Assembly: GCA_937888665.1 (NCBI GenBank)
Contig: CALBET010000546.1
Span: 1-6,128 of the forward strand
DNA length: 6,128 nucleotides
Reading direction: 5' to 3'
DNA from: an uncultured Acidobacteriota bacterium
GTDB taxonomy: Bacteria > Acidobacteriota > Vicinamibacteria > Vicinamibacterales > UBA8438
The notes beneath the pieces were generated by a model. It saw only the letters and a list, made by a program, of their open reading frames with translations. It had not been told where the DNA came from and made no database searches. This document shows, one piece after another, positions 1 through 4,643 of this stretch (positions are counted from its first letter, which is position 1; each line of letters opens with the position of its first letter). The translations under genes were made by a program, and so were the position numbers.

Positions 1-54
1 ATGTATGACAATGTAACACAGTCAAGCCTGGCGTTTCATGAGATATCCGTCGAA
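1..54 (-). other. start of a further cassette, cut by window edge
   Basis: Reading on the minus strand from the crossover point of the first attC, this is the 5' end of the next cassette, of which only 54 bp are visible. It holds one very short ATG frame that stops after five codons, which I do not regard as a gene. A TTGACT hexamer on the minus strand at 25-20 could be the -35 box of that cassette's own promoter; its -10 would straddle or lie beyond the edge. Confidence 0.45.
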
Positions 55-121
55 CGTCGCGTTTCAGCCGCGGCGGCCAGAGTCGTCACCGGCCGCCGAC
101 GGCTGCAAACGCTTGTTAGAC
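49..121 (-). other. attC: attC site 1 (integron cassette recombination site)
   Basis: The outer boxes are GTCGAAC (49-55) and GTTAGAC (115-121), imperfectly complementary. The inner arms TTCAGCCG and CGGCTGCAA pair with one extra C in the right arm, the extrahelical base that orients the recombining strand. This makes the minus strand the functional direction, ending brnA's cassette; crossover is expected at 55/54. At 73 bp it is within the normal attC range. The brnA reading frame runs into it and stops at 64. Confidence 0.9.
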
Positions 122-453
122 CGTTTGGTCTTCCGCTTTGTATTCAGATTCTCGTCATCCTGCATCTGGGCAACGTAGGTGCGAAGCACGGCATTCATCC
201 GGGTTTGATACCTCGGCCCGGTCTCTCGGAACCAGTCCAGGACGTCTTGATCGACACGCAGCGAGATCGCCTTCTTCGGGCCCGGCACGACGACGGCCTC
301 GACCCAGAAGTCGGGCGGAAGGTCCTCCAGCTCGGGAGGGGACGTGCGGGCCATCTCGGCCTCAGGGATGCGTCGGAGCCGTCGCAGGTTCGCACGCCCC
401 CTGCTCGGCTTCTCAGTGGCCTTAGGTCGCCGCGCGGTAGACTTGACGTTCAC
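64..453 (-). CDS. brnA: BrnA-family antitoxin
   Basis: This is the antitoxin of a type II BrnT/BrnA module. In the family it is a ribbon-helix-helix DNA-binding protein that neutralises the RNase BrnT and represses the operon. The predicted protein is 129 aa. Its N-terminus is basic; the middle has the family's pattern, with PKKAISLRVDQDVLDWFRE followed by a GPRYQTRMNAVLRTYV helix (RHH fold). The GTG start at 453 is chosen because AAGGAG lies 8 bp upstream; this overlaps the brnT 3' end by 32 bp, as is usual for brnTA. An internal ATG at about residue 37 is a weaker alternative. The last 18 residues (from SNKRLQPSAA) are encoded by the attC site, so the original protein probably ended earlier. 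The frame is intact although its toxin partner is broken. Confidence 0.85.
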   Translation of the reverse strand: MNVKSTARRPKATEKPSRGRANLRRLRRIPEAEMARTSPPELEDLPPDFWVEAVVVPGPKKAISLRVDQDVLDWFRETGPRYQTRMNAVLRTYVAQMQDDENLNTKRKTKRSNKRLQPSAAGDDSGRRG

Positions 454-702
454 GCCGATTGCTCCTTCGGGCGGAGATGATTCGTCGGTACGGGTCGTCA
501 GGAGCACGCCGGTCCGTATAGACCACGGTGAGATGAATCCCGTCGGCAACGCCGATCGCGACCATCCTCCGCTCCTTGTAGTCCCGCCTGCGGTCCTCCA
601 CCTCGACGGTGGGTCCTCGAAAATCAGCGTCGCAAACTCGAAGTCGAATCCGCGTGTTTCGAAGTTCGCCTGACTCTTGATTGGATCCCACGTGAACCGC
701 AC
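422..702 (-). pseudogene. brnT: BrnT toxin, frameshifted
   Basis: BrnT (DUF497) is a RelE-fold ribonuclease toxin that inhibits translation. The first 31 residues (MRFTWDPIKSQ..., GFDFEFATLIFEDP) are in one frame. The rest (TVEVEDRRRDYKERRMVAIG..., IISARRSNRRERQVYRAAT) is in the next frame and ends at a TAA at 422-424. Both halves match the family in order, so a single base seems missing near 609 (minus strand GAGGACCC|ACCGTC). Unrepaired, the first frame reads on into brnA and gives a 212-aa fusion. The corrected length of about 93 aa is normal. The GTG start at 702 lies 5 bp after a good -10 box, so the mRNA is probably leaderless. A sequencing indel is an alternative to true inactivation. 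Confidence 0.8.
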
Positions 703-707
703 AAATC

Positions 708-736
708 AGTATACGAATGTATATACGTATTGGCAA
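708..736 (-). promoter_or_regulatory. brnTA promoter with overlapping operator
   Basis: On the minus strand, TTGCCA (736-731) and TATACT (713-708) are separated by exactly 17 bp. The spacer carries an inverted repeat ATACG/CGTAT (711-715 and 726-730) around GTATATAC, a plausible operator for BrnA autoregulation. The -10 ends 5 bp before the brnT GTG, so transcription should start at or next to the start codon. The operator assignment is inference. Confidence 0.7.
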
Positions 737-752
737 GACTCACGACGGAGTT

Positions 753-794
753 CCGACGCGCCTTCCCGGACTTTCGTGTCCGAATCCGTGTCGG
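753..794. other. bipartite stem-loop between DUF5615 gene and brnT
   Basis: An outer stem CCGACGCG (753-760) / CGTGTCGG (787-794) pairs at 7 of 8 positions plus one G-T wobble, around an inner stem CGGAC (767-771) / GTCCG (778-782) with a 6-base loop. GTTCGAC follows at 794-800 and is the complement of the left box of attC 1. The shape suggests a decayed attC, but no matching left box is present. There is no T-run, so it is not a standard intrinsic terminator. Confidence 0.35.
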
Positions 795-809
795 TTCGAC
801 AATCCACGA

Positions 810-1121
810 TTAGTGCTCAGCCCACTCGCTCGACAACACCGGAAGGGCTCGGTCCAGCAGACTCAACACGGCGTCCCGACTCGGTTTCGGCGGACGCAGC
901 ACAACGATGCCAACGTACTCGCCCGGCGGGTACGCCCGAATGTCGGCAAAGTCCAGATCAAGCGTGAACAGGACCCGGGACTCGGCGCGACATACTTCGC
1001 CCAGTCGCAAGTCCTCGGCGCCACCCAGGCCCTCATCGTGAACGGTGTCGCAATCCCAGCCGGCTGCACGAAGAGCCACCGCCGCCTCGTTGGGCATGCT
1101 CTCGTCGAGCTTGGCCCGCAT
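810..1121 (-). CDS. DUF5615 PIN-like toxin
   Basis: The 103-aa protein matches the DUF5615 (Mut7-C/PIN-like) family, usually the toxin partner of DUF433 proteins and predicted to be a metal-dependent RNase. The family landmarks are in order: the N-terminal strand with Asp6-Glu7 (KLDESMP), the DTVHDEGL segment (25-32), and TLDLDFADIRAYPPGEY (53-69) with Asp55 and Asp57 as likely metal ligands. Length is normal. The ATG at 1121 has GGGGATC just upstream, and lies 6 bp after the stop of the frame-corrected DUF433 gene, consistent with translational coupling. The gene looks intact while its antitoxin's C-terminus is frameshifted, an unusual state for a potentially toxic protein. Family assignment is firm; activity is untested. 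Confidence 0.85.
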   Translation of the reverse strand: MRAKLDESMPNEAAVALRAAGWDCDTVHDEGLGGAEDLRLGEVCRAESRVLFTLDLDFADIRAYPPGEYVGIVVLRPPKPSRDAVLSLLDRALPVLSSEWAEH

Positions 1122-1127
1122 GATCCC

Positions 1128-1356
1128 CTACGCGGGGAGCGGCAGCACCCGCTCGTCGGCGAGGTCCGCAGCGTACGTCAAGTGCGGCCTGAATGGCCTC
1201 GTGGCTCAAGCTGGGATAACTGTGGATGATCTCGTCGGCGGTCATGCCCGCCGCCAAATTGGCCAGTACGACTGTAACGGGGATCCGGGTGCCTCGGATA
1301 CAGGCTTTCCCGTGAACAACGGCGGGGTCGACGGTGATGTGATCCTGCCAGGTCAT
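1128..1356 (-). pseudogene. DUF433 antitoxin, frameshifted near C-terminus
   Basis: DUF433 proteins are small antitoxins with a helix-turn-helix-like fold, paired with DUF5615 toxins. The N-terminal part from MTWQDHITVDP through GKACIRGTRIPVTVVLANLA and EIIHSYPSLSHEAIQAAL is typical. After IQAAL the expected C-terminus (TYAADLADERVLPLPA, stop at 1128-1130) lies in a different frame, so one base appears inserted near 1176-1184 (minus strand CACTTGACGTAC). Uncorrected, the frame runs to 1033 and ends in about 40 unrelated residues overlapping the toxin gene. The ATG at 1356 is chosen over the GTG at 1374 because AGAGGA precedes it at suitable spacing and because family members begin at MTWQDHIT. 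The domain is nearly complete, so partial function is possible. Confidence 0.78.
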
Positions 1357-1699
1357 CGCGGATTCCTCTGCCACAGAATATCCGGAAGCTCGATTGCCTG
1401 GCTAACGTGTTGCGTTTCGGCGCTGTTGGAAGCTGAGCGCCATGCCACACGGCCACGACCCACACCACGTCCTTGCTCTTGCGATAGAAGAACCGGTACG
1501 GCGCCACGACGATCTCGCGGTACGGCAGCTCGGGGAATTCGGCGATCCGGCGTCCCGACTTCGGATGCCGCTTGAGCCGGCGCAGGACGGCCTCCGCTCG
1601 TACCCGCAGTCGACGCGCCGCTGTCGGACTGTCGCGCTTGATGTACGCAAGCCCCTGCAGAAACTGTGCCCGCGCCGTGGCAGTGAATCTGACCGACAC
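1178..1699 (-). CDS. relE: RelE/ParE-type toxin lacking its normal stop
   Basis: Residues 1-92 are a complete RelE/ParE-superfamily toxin, of a kind that usually acts as a ribosome-dependent mRNA endonuclease: MSVRFTATARAQFLQGLAYI, a helical middle, GRRIAEFPELPYREIV (49-64), YRFFYR (68-73) and a C-terminal VAVWHGAQLP (82-91). Family members usually end a few residues after this motif, near position 1424. Here the frame stays open for another 81 residues of low-complexity-like sequence overlapping the DUF433 gene in another frame. The GTG start at 1699 lies 2 bp after the phd stop. In a different frame a TGA at 1355-1353 overlaps the DUF433 ATG as ATGA, hinting that an indel removed the toxin's own stop near 1420. 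The toxin domain itself looks intact. Confidence 0.8.
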   Translation of the reverse strand: MSVRFTATARAQFLQGLAYIKRDSPTAARRLRVRAEAVLRRLKRHPKSGRRIAEFPELPYREIVVAPYRFFYRKSKDVVWVVAVWHGAQLPTAPKRNTLARQSSFRIFCGRGIRDDLAGSHHRRPRRCSRESLYPRHPDPRYSRTGQFGGGHDRRRDHPQLSQLEPRGHSGRT

Positions 1700-1701
1700 C
1701 G

Positions 1702-1977
1702 TCAGTCAGCCGCCAGCACTCGGTCGGCATCGGCCAGGACCTCGTCCAAACCGGCACCCTCGCCCGCTGCGATATCCTTCTCGCCCTGGGCCAGAAACTG
1801 CAGCATTTGTAGCTCTCGCTCGCGTCGTTCGTAGGTCTCAACGCTCAGCAGAACGGCTGCGGCTCGGCCTCGTTGCGTAATGACCATCGGTTCTCCCGAT
1901 GCCTGCAACCGCTTGAGCACCGCGGCCACATCTTGGCGGAGGTCGCTGACCGGTACGAGCTTGGGCACTTCACTCAT
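1702..1977 (-). CDS. phd: Phd/YefM-family antitoxin
   Basis: The 91-aa protein has the Phd/YefM plan. An N-terminal DNA-binding domain reads VPVSDLRQDVAAVLKRLQAS and GEPMVITQRGRAAAVLLSVETYE (residues 8-50). A charged helical C-terminal tail (ERRERELQMLQFLAQGEKDI..., DEVLADADRVLAAD) should wrap the toxin. It is expected to neutralise the RelE-type toxin encoded 2 bp downstream and to repress the shared promoter. The ATG at 1977 has GAGGTG about 6 bp upstream. It is the first gene after the cassette boundary at 2059. It appears intact. Confidence 0.9.
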   Translation of the reverse strand: MSEVPKLVPVSDLRQDVAAVLKRLQASGEPMVITQRGRAAAVLLSVETYERRERELQMLQFLAQGEKDIAAGEGAGLDEVLADADRVLAAD

Positions 1978-2001
1978 GATGCACCTCGTGATGTACCGTT
2001 A

Positions 2002-2030
2002 ATTGTACGTTTCTGTCGGCTCCTTGGCAA
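2002..2030 (-). promoter_or_regulatory. phd-relE promoter
   Basis: On the minus strand, TTGCCA (2030-2025) and TACAAT (2007-2002) are 17 bp apart, a near-consensus sigma-70 pair, 24 bp upstream of the phd ATG. Two GTAC motifs overlap and follow the -10 (1993-1996 and 2005-2008) and may form part of an autoregulatory operator. Unlike the other modules here this one has a normal leader with a ribosome binding site. Confidence 0.7.
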
Positions 2031-2053
2031 CGCCGGCGGCAAGATGTTCGTGC

Positions 2054-2125
2054 GCCCAACGTCAGGTTTCAGCGGCGCCGGCTGAGCGACCCCGTGCCGG
2101 CGTCCGCTGCAAACCCTTGTTGGGC
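2054..2125 (-). other. attC: attC site 2
   Basis: Fully complementary outer boxes GCCCAAC (2054-2060) and GTTGGGC (2119-2125) enclose inner arms GGTTTCAGCGG and CCGCTGCAAACC. The right arm has one extra C, orienting the site on the minus strand. Crossover is expected at 2060/2059. It is 72 bp long. The right box also contributes most of the -35 hexamer of the + strand promoter of cassette B. Confidence 0.95.
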
Positions 2126-2145
2126 GTCGTGTCCGGACGTACAAT
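2117..2145 (+). promoter_or_regulatory. promoter of cassette B TA module, starting inside attC 2
   Basis: TTGTTG (2117-2122) and TACAAT (2140-2145) are separated by 17 bp. The -35 overlaps the attC box GTTGGGC. The ATG follows 7 bp after the -10, so the transcript should be leaderless or nearly so. A GTCCGGAC palindrome (2131-2138) in the spacer is a candidate operator. Confidence 0.6.
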
Positions 2146-2152
2146 CGAGGTC

Positions 2153-2389
2153 ATGACCAAGGCCGCTCAAGCCGTCCTGGCCGAAGCCCTGCGTCTTGAT
2201 CTCAAGGCTCGAGCCGAACTCGCGACAGAACTACTCGGCAGCCTCGATGGTCCTGCCGACCCAGACACCGAAGACGCCTGGTCCCGGGAGATCGAGCATC
2301 GGGTCTCTGCGATCGAGGGAGGTACGGTCCAACTCGAACCCTGGTTGGACGTCAAGCGAAGGATCGAACGAGAGATCCTCGGTCGGTGA
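2153..2389 (+). CDS. addiction module antitoxin (Unstab_antitox/TIGR02574-like)
   Basis: The 78-aa acidic protein resembles the short 'putative addiction module component' family: an N-terminal helix (QAVLAEALRLDLKARAELATELLGSLD, residues 6-32), an acidic linker (PADPDTEDAWSREIEHRVSAIE) and a C-terminal segment with W63 and KRRIEREILG. Such proteins neutralise RelE/ParE-like toxins. The ATG at 2153 fits the usual family start and lies just after the promoter's -10. The stop overlaps the toxin's GTG by 4 bp (GTGA), an operon arrangement. The gene lies on the + strand, opposite to the direction of its cassette's attC, which is tolerable because it carries its own promoter. Confidence 0.85.
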   Translation: MTKAAQAVLAEALRLDLKARAELATELLGSLDGPADPDTEDAWSREIEHRVSAIEGGTVQLEPWLDVKRRIEREILGR

Positions 2390-2682
2390 ACGTCCGGACG
2401 GCCCAGCCGGCTTCCGACGAATTGGCGGAGGCCGTGCGCTGGTGCGAGCGACAGCGCCCCGGTCTTGGGGGTGACCTCCTTGACGCGGTTGCCACGAGTT
2501 TCTCGCAGATCGAGTCCAGTCCCGAACTGGGGAGTCCCGTCTCTCCTGACGGCTTGACCCGGCGCGTACTGGTGAGCAGGTTCCCGTATCAAATCGTCTA
2601 CCGACTCCGGGCTGCCGAGATAGTGGTTGTGGCGGTTGCCCACCTGAAACGGCGTCCACGGCACTGGATCGACAGGACGTGA
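2386..2682 (+). CDS. ParE/RelE-superfamily toxin
   Basis: The 98-aa protein has the ParE/RelE plan: two N-terminal helices (SDELAEAVRWCERQRPGLG and DLLDAVATSFSQIES), a P..G segment, then the strands TRRVLVSRFPYQIVYRL and EIVVVAVAHLKRRPRHW. The closing HLKRRPRHW is characteristic of the toxins paired with this antitoxin type. The GTG start at 2386 overlaps the antitoxin stop. Whether it targets gyrase (ParE) or ribosome-bound mRNA (RelE) cannot be told from sequence. It looks complete. It is followed by 173 bp with no gene or clear terminator before attC 3. Confidence 0.87.
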   Translation: MNVRTAQPASDELAEAVRWCERQRPGLGGDLLDAVATSFSQIESSPELGSPVSPDGLTRRVLVSRFPYQIVYRLRAAEIVVVAVAHLKRRPRHWIDRT

Positions 2683-2855
2683 CCCATATACACCCGTTTT
2701 TACCTCCTCATCCGTTCTCGCAGGCGTCGTCCCGTCCCTTGATCCGTCGTCCTGCGATTCTGCTCCTCCAGTCGCCAGTGGCTCCATCCCACACACCGTG
2801 GTGCCGGTAGTTATTGTTGTTCTTCTCCATCATGGCAAACGACCATATTCCGTCC
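2683..2855. other. non-coding 3' tail of cassette B
   Basis: There is no credible gene on either strand. It contains a pyrimidine-rich stretch (TTTTTACCTCCTC) but no hairpin before a T-run. It forms the spacer between the toxin gene and attC 3. Confidence 0.5.
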
Positions 2856-2902
2856 GCCCAACGTTCCTGTTCAGCGCCGGCAGCTGCAACCGGTTGTTAG
2901 AC
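2856..2902 (-). other. attC: attC site 3, very short
   Basis: Outer boxes GCCCAAC (2856-2862) and GTTAGAC (2896-2902) enclose arms TGTTCAGC and GCTGCAAC, the right arm again with one extra C. Total length is only 47 bp with a loop of a few bases, below the common minimum of about 57 bp. Crossover is expected at 2862/2861. The cassette C reading frame ends inside it at 2871. Confidence 0.85.
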
Positions 2903-3818
2903 ACCGCGCTGAACTTCGCTTGTGGCGTTCCGTCGCAAGAAGGAGTCTCCACACGACTCCTTCCGTACCGATCACGAGTTGCCGGCAGCCGAGGTAGTCC
3001 TGTCTGCCAAGCTCATCGATGTGCGCTGCGCGATTCCCGAAGTCCGCGGTCAACACCGTGAGAGAGCGATGGAACGCCGTCGAATCGAGGAGCCAGTTCG
3101 AACCGGTCCACTCCCCAGTGAGCCTCAGAAAGTCGCCAAGAAGAGCGCTCGTCTCCCGGCGCTCCCGACTGTGAATCGCTGTCTGCAAGAAATGCAAGAA
3201 CGTCCCCAACTCGGGCGACTTTCGTGTGGGGTCTGCACAGAATGCTGCCACTCGCCCAATGTCCTTGTCGTTCTTGTCGGCACTCAAGTCCGAGCCGCCG
3301 GCCTTGCTGGCTAGTGGTACGAGAACGCGGGCGACGACCTGCGCCTCAACAGCCTTGCAGAGACCGATCACTGCCGGTGACCACACTCGAGCTGCGGAGC
3401 CTCTTCGAGCCGCCCGGCCACATGCTCGGCGGTGGCGATGAACCGCACGGCTTGTGGAGAGAGCTGTTCCGCTCGCTTCTCGGCGGTCCGGTACAAACGC
3501 TCTGCCTGTCGCCGGCCGTCCAGGGCGACGGTCGAAAGAAGGGCGGCCGCCAACTCCTCGGCGCGTTCATCTTCCGCTCTGGTGCCAGCCTTGATGTCGT
3601 AGAGCGAGAGGAGGAAGCCGTAACAACCGTTTAACAACCGTTCAACAACCGTTACAGAGGCGCTTCGACCAATCCCCGCCGTAGACCGTGATCAACTTGG
3701 ACTTCTTCGTTTCGCCGCATCGGAAGCACCTGAATGCCGTACCCTCCGCGAAGCGAAACTGCTGAAGCGGTCCTCGCTGCGGGTACGTCTTGGTTACGGT
3801 CGAGGGAACTGGTTGCAT
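2871..3818 (-). pseudogene. zinc-ribbon plus helical (HEPN-like?) protein, frame broken twice
   Basis: I do not recognise a named family. The ATG at 3818 lies 17 bp inside the cassette, typical for a cassette gene. The first frame (58 codons) carries a zinc ribbon, CFRC (31-34) and CNGC (55-58), and then meets a TGA at 3644-3642 within three tandem 11-bp repeats. The protein resumes in the next frame (YGFLLSLYDIKAG... to about 3385). A second shift near GAGTGTGG (3380-3388) returns to the first frame (WSPAVIGLCKAVEAQVVARV... to 2871). Removing two repeat copies (22 bp) and two bases gives one 307-aa protein. The C-terminal helices with DFGNRAAHIDEL resemble HEPN/DUF4145-type domains, but the expected Arg of an R-x4-H motif would be Gly. 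The last residues are encoded by attC 3. No own promoter or ribosome site was seen. Confidence 0.7.
3622..3654. repeat. three tandem 11-bp repeats inside a coding region
   Basis: AACAACCGTT plus one variable base is repeated three times in tandem (3622-3632, 3633-3643, 3644-3654). With a single copy, the zinc-ribbon frame (CNGC) would continue directly into YGFLLS. Three copies add 22 bp and shift the frame. Copy number therefore controls whether the downstream protein is made. Confidence 0.9.
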
Positions 3819-3828
3819 GTTGTCGTGT

Positions 3829-3899
3829 GTCTAACGTTCAGCTTCAGCCGCGCCACGTCGGAAGGACTCCGCGGCGTCGGCTGCAAGCCGCTGTTCGGC
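3829..3899 (-). other. attC: attC site 4
   Basis: Outer boxes GTCTAAC (3829-3835) and GTTCGGC (3893-3899) are imperfectly complementary. Inner arms GCTTCAGCCG and CGGCTGCAAGC carry one extra C on the right, orienting the site on the minus strand. It is 71 bp long; crossover is expected at 3835/3834. It terminates the hicAB cassette. Confidence 0.93.
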
Positions 3900-3927
3900 G
3901 GACCACCTCCTGGAATCCCTGGCTTTC

Positions 3928-4191
3928 TCACGCAGCGACCTCTACGGTCGCGTAGAAATTCACCTGTCGGGCCGTCCGGTTAGGTACGACGGTTCGCTGC
4001 TGCGGTCGAGGGGGCCGAGCGCCATCCGCTCGCATACCCTCCAGATGAAGCTCAATCGCACCCTGGATCCGCCGGAGTGCGGAGTCGATCGTCTTACCGG
4101 TGGCGACGCAGCCGGGAAGATCAGGAACCGATGCGCCCCAGTCGCTGTCCGGATCCTTGTTGATCCGGACGAGGTACCACAGCTTCTTCAT
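3928..4191 (-). CDS. hicB: HicB antitoxin
   Basis: The 87-aa protein is a HicB-family antitoxin with the partial RNase H-like fold. It shows the YLVRINKDPDSDWGASVPDLPGCVATG core (residues 6-32) and the following helix (TIDSALRRIQGAIELHLEGM). HicB binds and blocks HicA and usually helps repress the operon. No clear C-terminal DNA-binding domain is present; the protein ends in a short strand (VNFYATVEV), like other compact HicBs. The ATG at 4191 overlaps the hicA stop by 4 bp (ATGA), so translation is probably coupled. The gene is intact and followed by attC 4. Confidence 0.92.
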   Translation of the reverse strand: MKKLWYLVRINKDPDSDWGASVPDLPGCVATGKTIDSALRRIQGAIELHLEGMRADGARPPRPQQRTVVPNRTARQVNFYATVEVAA

Positions 4192-4385
4192 GATGTTTCT
4201 CGCTTCAGCCTCGCCTGACGCCTGACGGACGCCAGCGTGCCCTTTGGCATATCGTCACCAAGCTGCCCGCTCACGGTCACGCGTCCGGGTTTCGCCGGAT
4301 GCTTGAACTGTCGATGGCTCCCTCTCGTGATCAGTAGAATCCATCCGTCGTCCTCGAGCATTCGAATCACCTCACGAACCTTCAC
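4188..4385 (-). CDS. hicA: HicA mRNA interferase toxin
   Basis: The 65-aa protein is a complete HicA toxin with the dsRNA-binding-like fold. It cleaves mRNA independently of the ribosome. The motif RGSHRQFKHP (21-30) contains the catalytic His24, followed by GRVTVSGQLGDDMPKGTLASVRRQA. The GTG start at 4385 gives the usual MKVREVIRML N-terminus. No ribosome binding site is obvious; a weak -10-like TACGGT ends 6 bp before the GTG, which would again imply a leaderless message, but no good -35 partner was found. The toxin precedes the antitoxin, as is common for hicAB. Confidence 0.93.
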   Translation of the reverse strand: MKVREVIRMLEDDGWILLITRGSHRQFKHPAKPGRVTVSGQLGDDMPKGTLASVRRQARLKRETS

Positions 4386-4441
4386 TTTAGCACCGTATCC
4401 TCATGACTGGTACATCTGTCCCTTCGTCGGGATTCCGTTCC

Positions 4442-4499
4442 GCCGAACGTCAGCGTTCAGCGGCCGGCGGAGCTGGTCCGCTGCAACGGTCTGTTAGGC
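4442..4499 (-). other. attC: attC site 5
   Basis: Outer boxes GCCGAAC (4442-4448) and GTTAGGC (4493-4499) enclose inner arms CGTTCAGCGG and CCGCTGCAACG with one extra C on the right. It is 58 bp and oriented on the minus strand, with crossover expected at 4448/4447. It terminates the lipocalin-like cassette. Confidence 0.94.
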
Positions 4500-4643
4500 G
4501 TGTGCATTCGAGAACAAGCGATGATCGAACCGCAGTGCAAACACTTGCGCGACCGACGAGCGTGGCGCATCTATGACCTCGATTCCCCCCCGTCTGCAAC
4601 GATCATTCTGACCGAACGTCTACAGCGGCCGCCTTCGGCTTCG
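4500..4643. other. non-coding tail of cassette E with attC-like half site
   Basis: There is no credible gene. ACCGAACGTC followed by ACAGCGGCC at 4611-4629 resembles the left half of the neighbouring attC sites, but no right half follows. It could be a remnant of an older attC or chance. Confidence 0.3.

Noticed and set aside
1..480. Long + strand open frame of 159 codons
   Set aside because: It is antisense to brnA/brnT, whose family match, start site and promoter are clear. Its translation is basic and low-complexity, as expected of a shadow frame in GC-rich DNA.
1055..1080. CCGGCTGCACGAAG resembling an attC right arm
   Set aside because: It lies within the conserved RAAGWDCDTV segment of the DUF5615 gene and has no partner arm or outer boxes.
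717..1229. + strand frame of 170 codons
   Set aside because: It is antisense to the DUF5615 and DUF433 genes and starts in the brnT promoter; no family features.
1380..1440. Possible attC between relE and DUF433 (minus strand TTCCAAC ... GTTAGCC)
   Set aside because: The boxes do not fit RYYYAAC/GTTRRRY, are too close together, and the interior lacks paired arms.
1895..1925. GCCTGCAACCGC resembling an attC right arm
   Set aside because: It encodes the conserved LKRLQAS segment of Phd; no box or left arm nearby.
2167..2796. - strand frame of 209 codons in cassette B
   Set aside because: It is antisense to the antitoxin/ParE pair, which has a promoter, overlap coupling and family motifs; the translation shows no recognisable domain.
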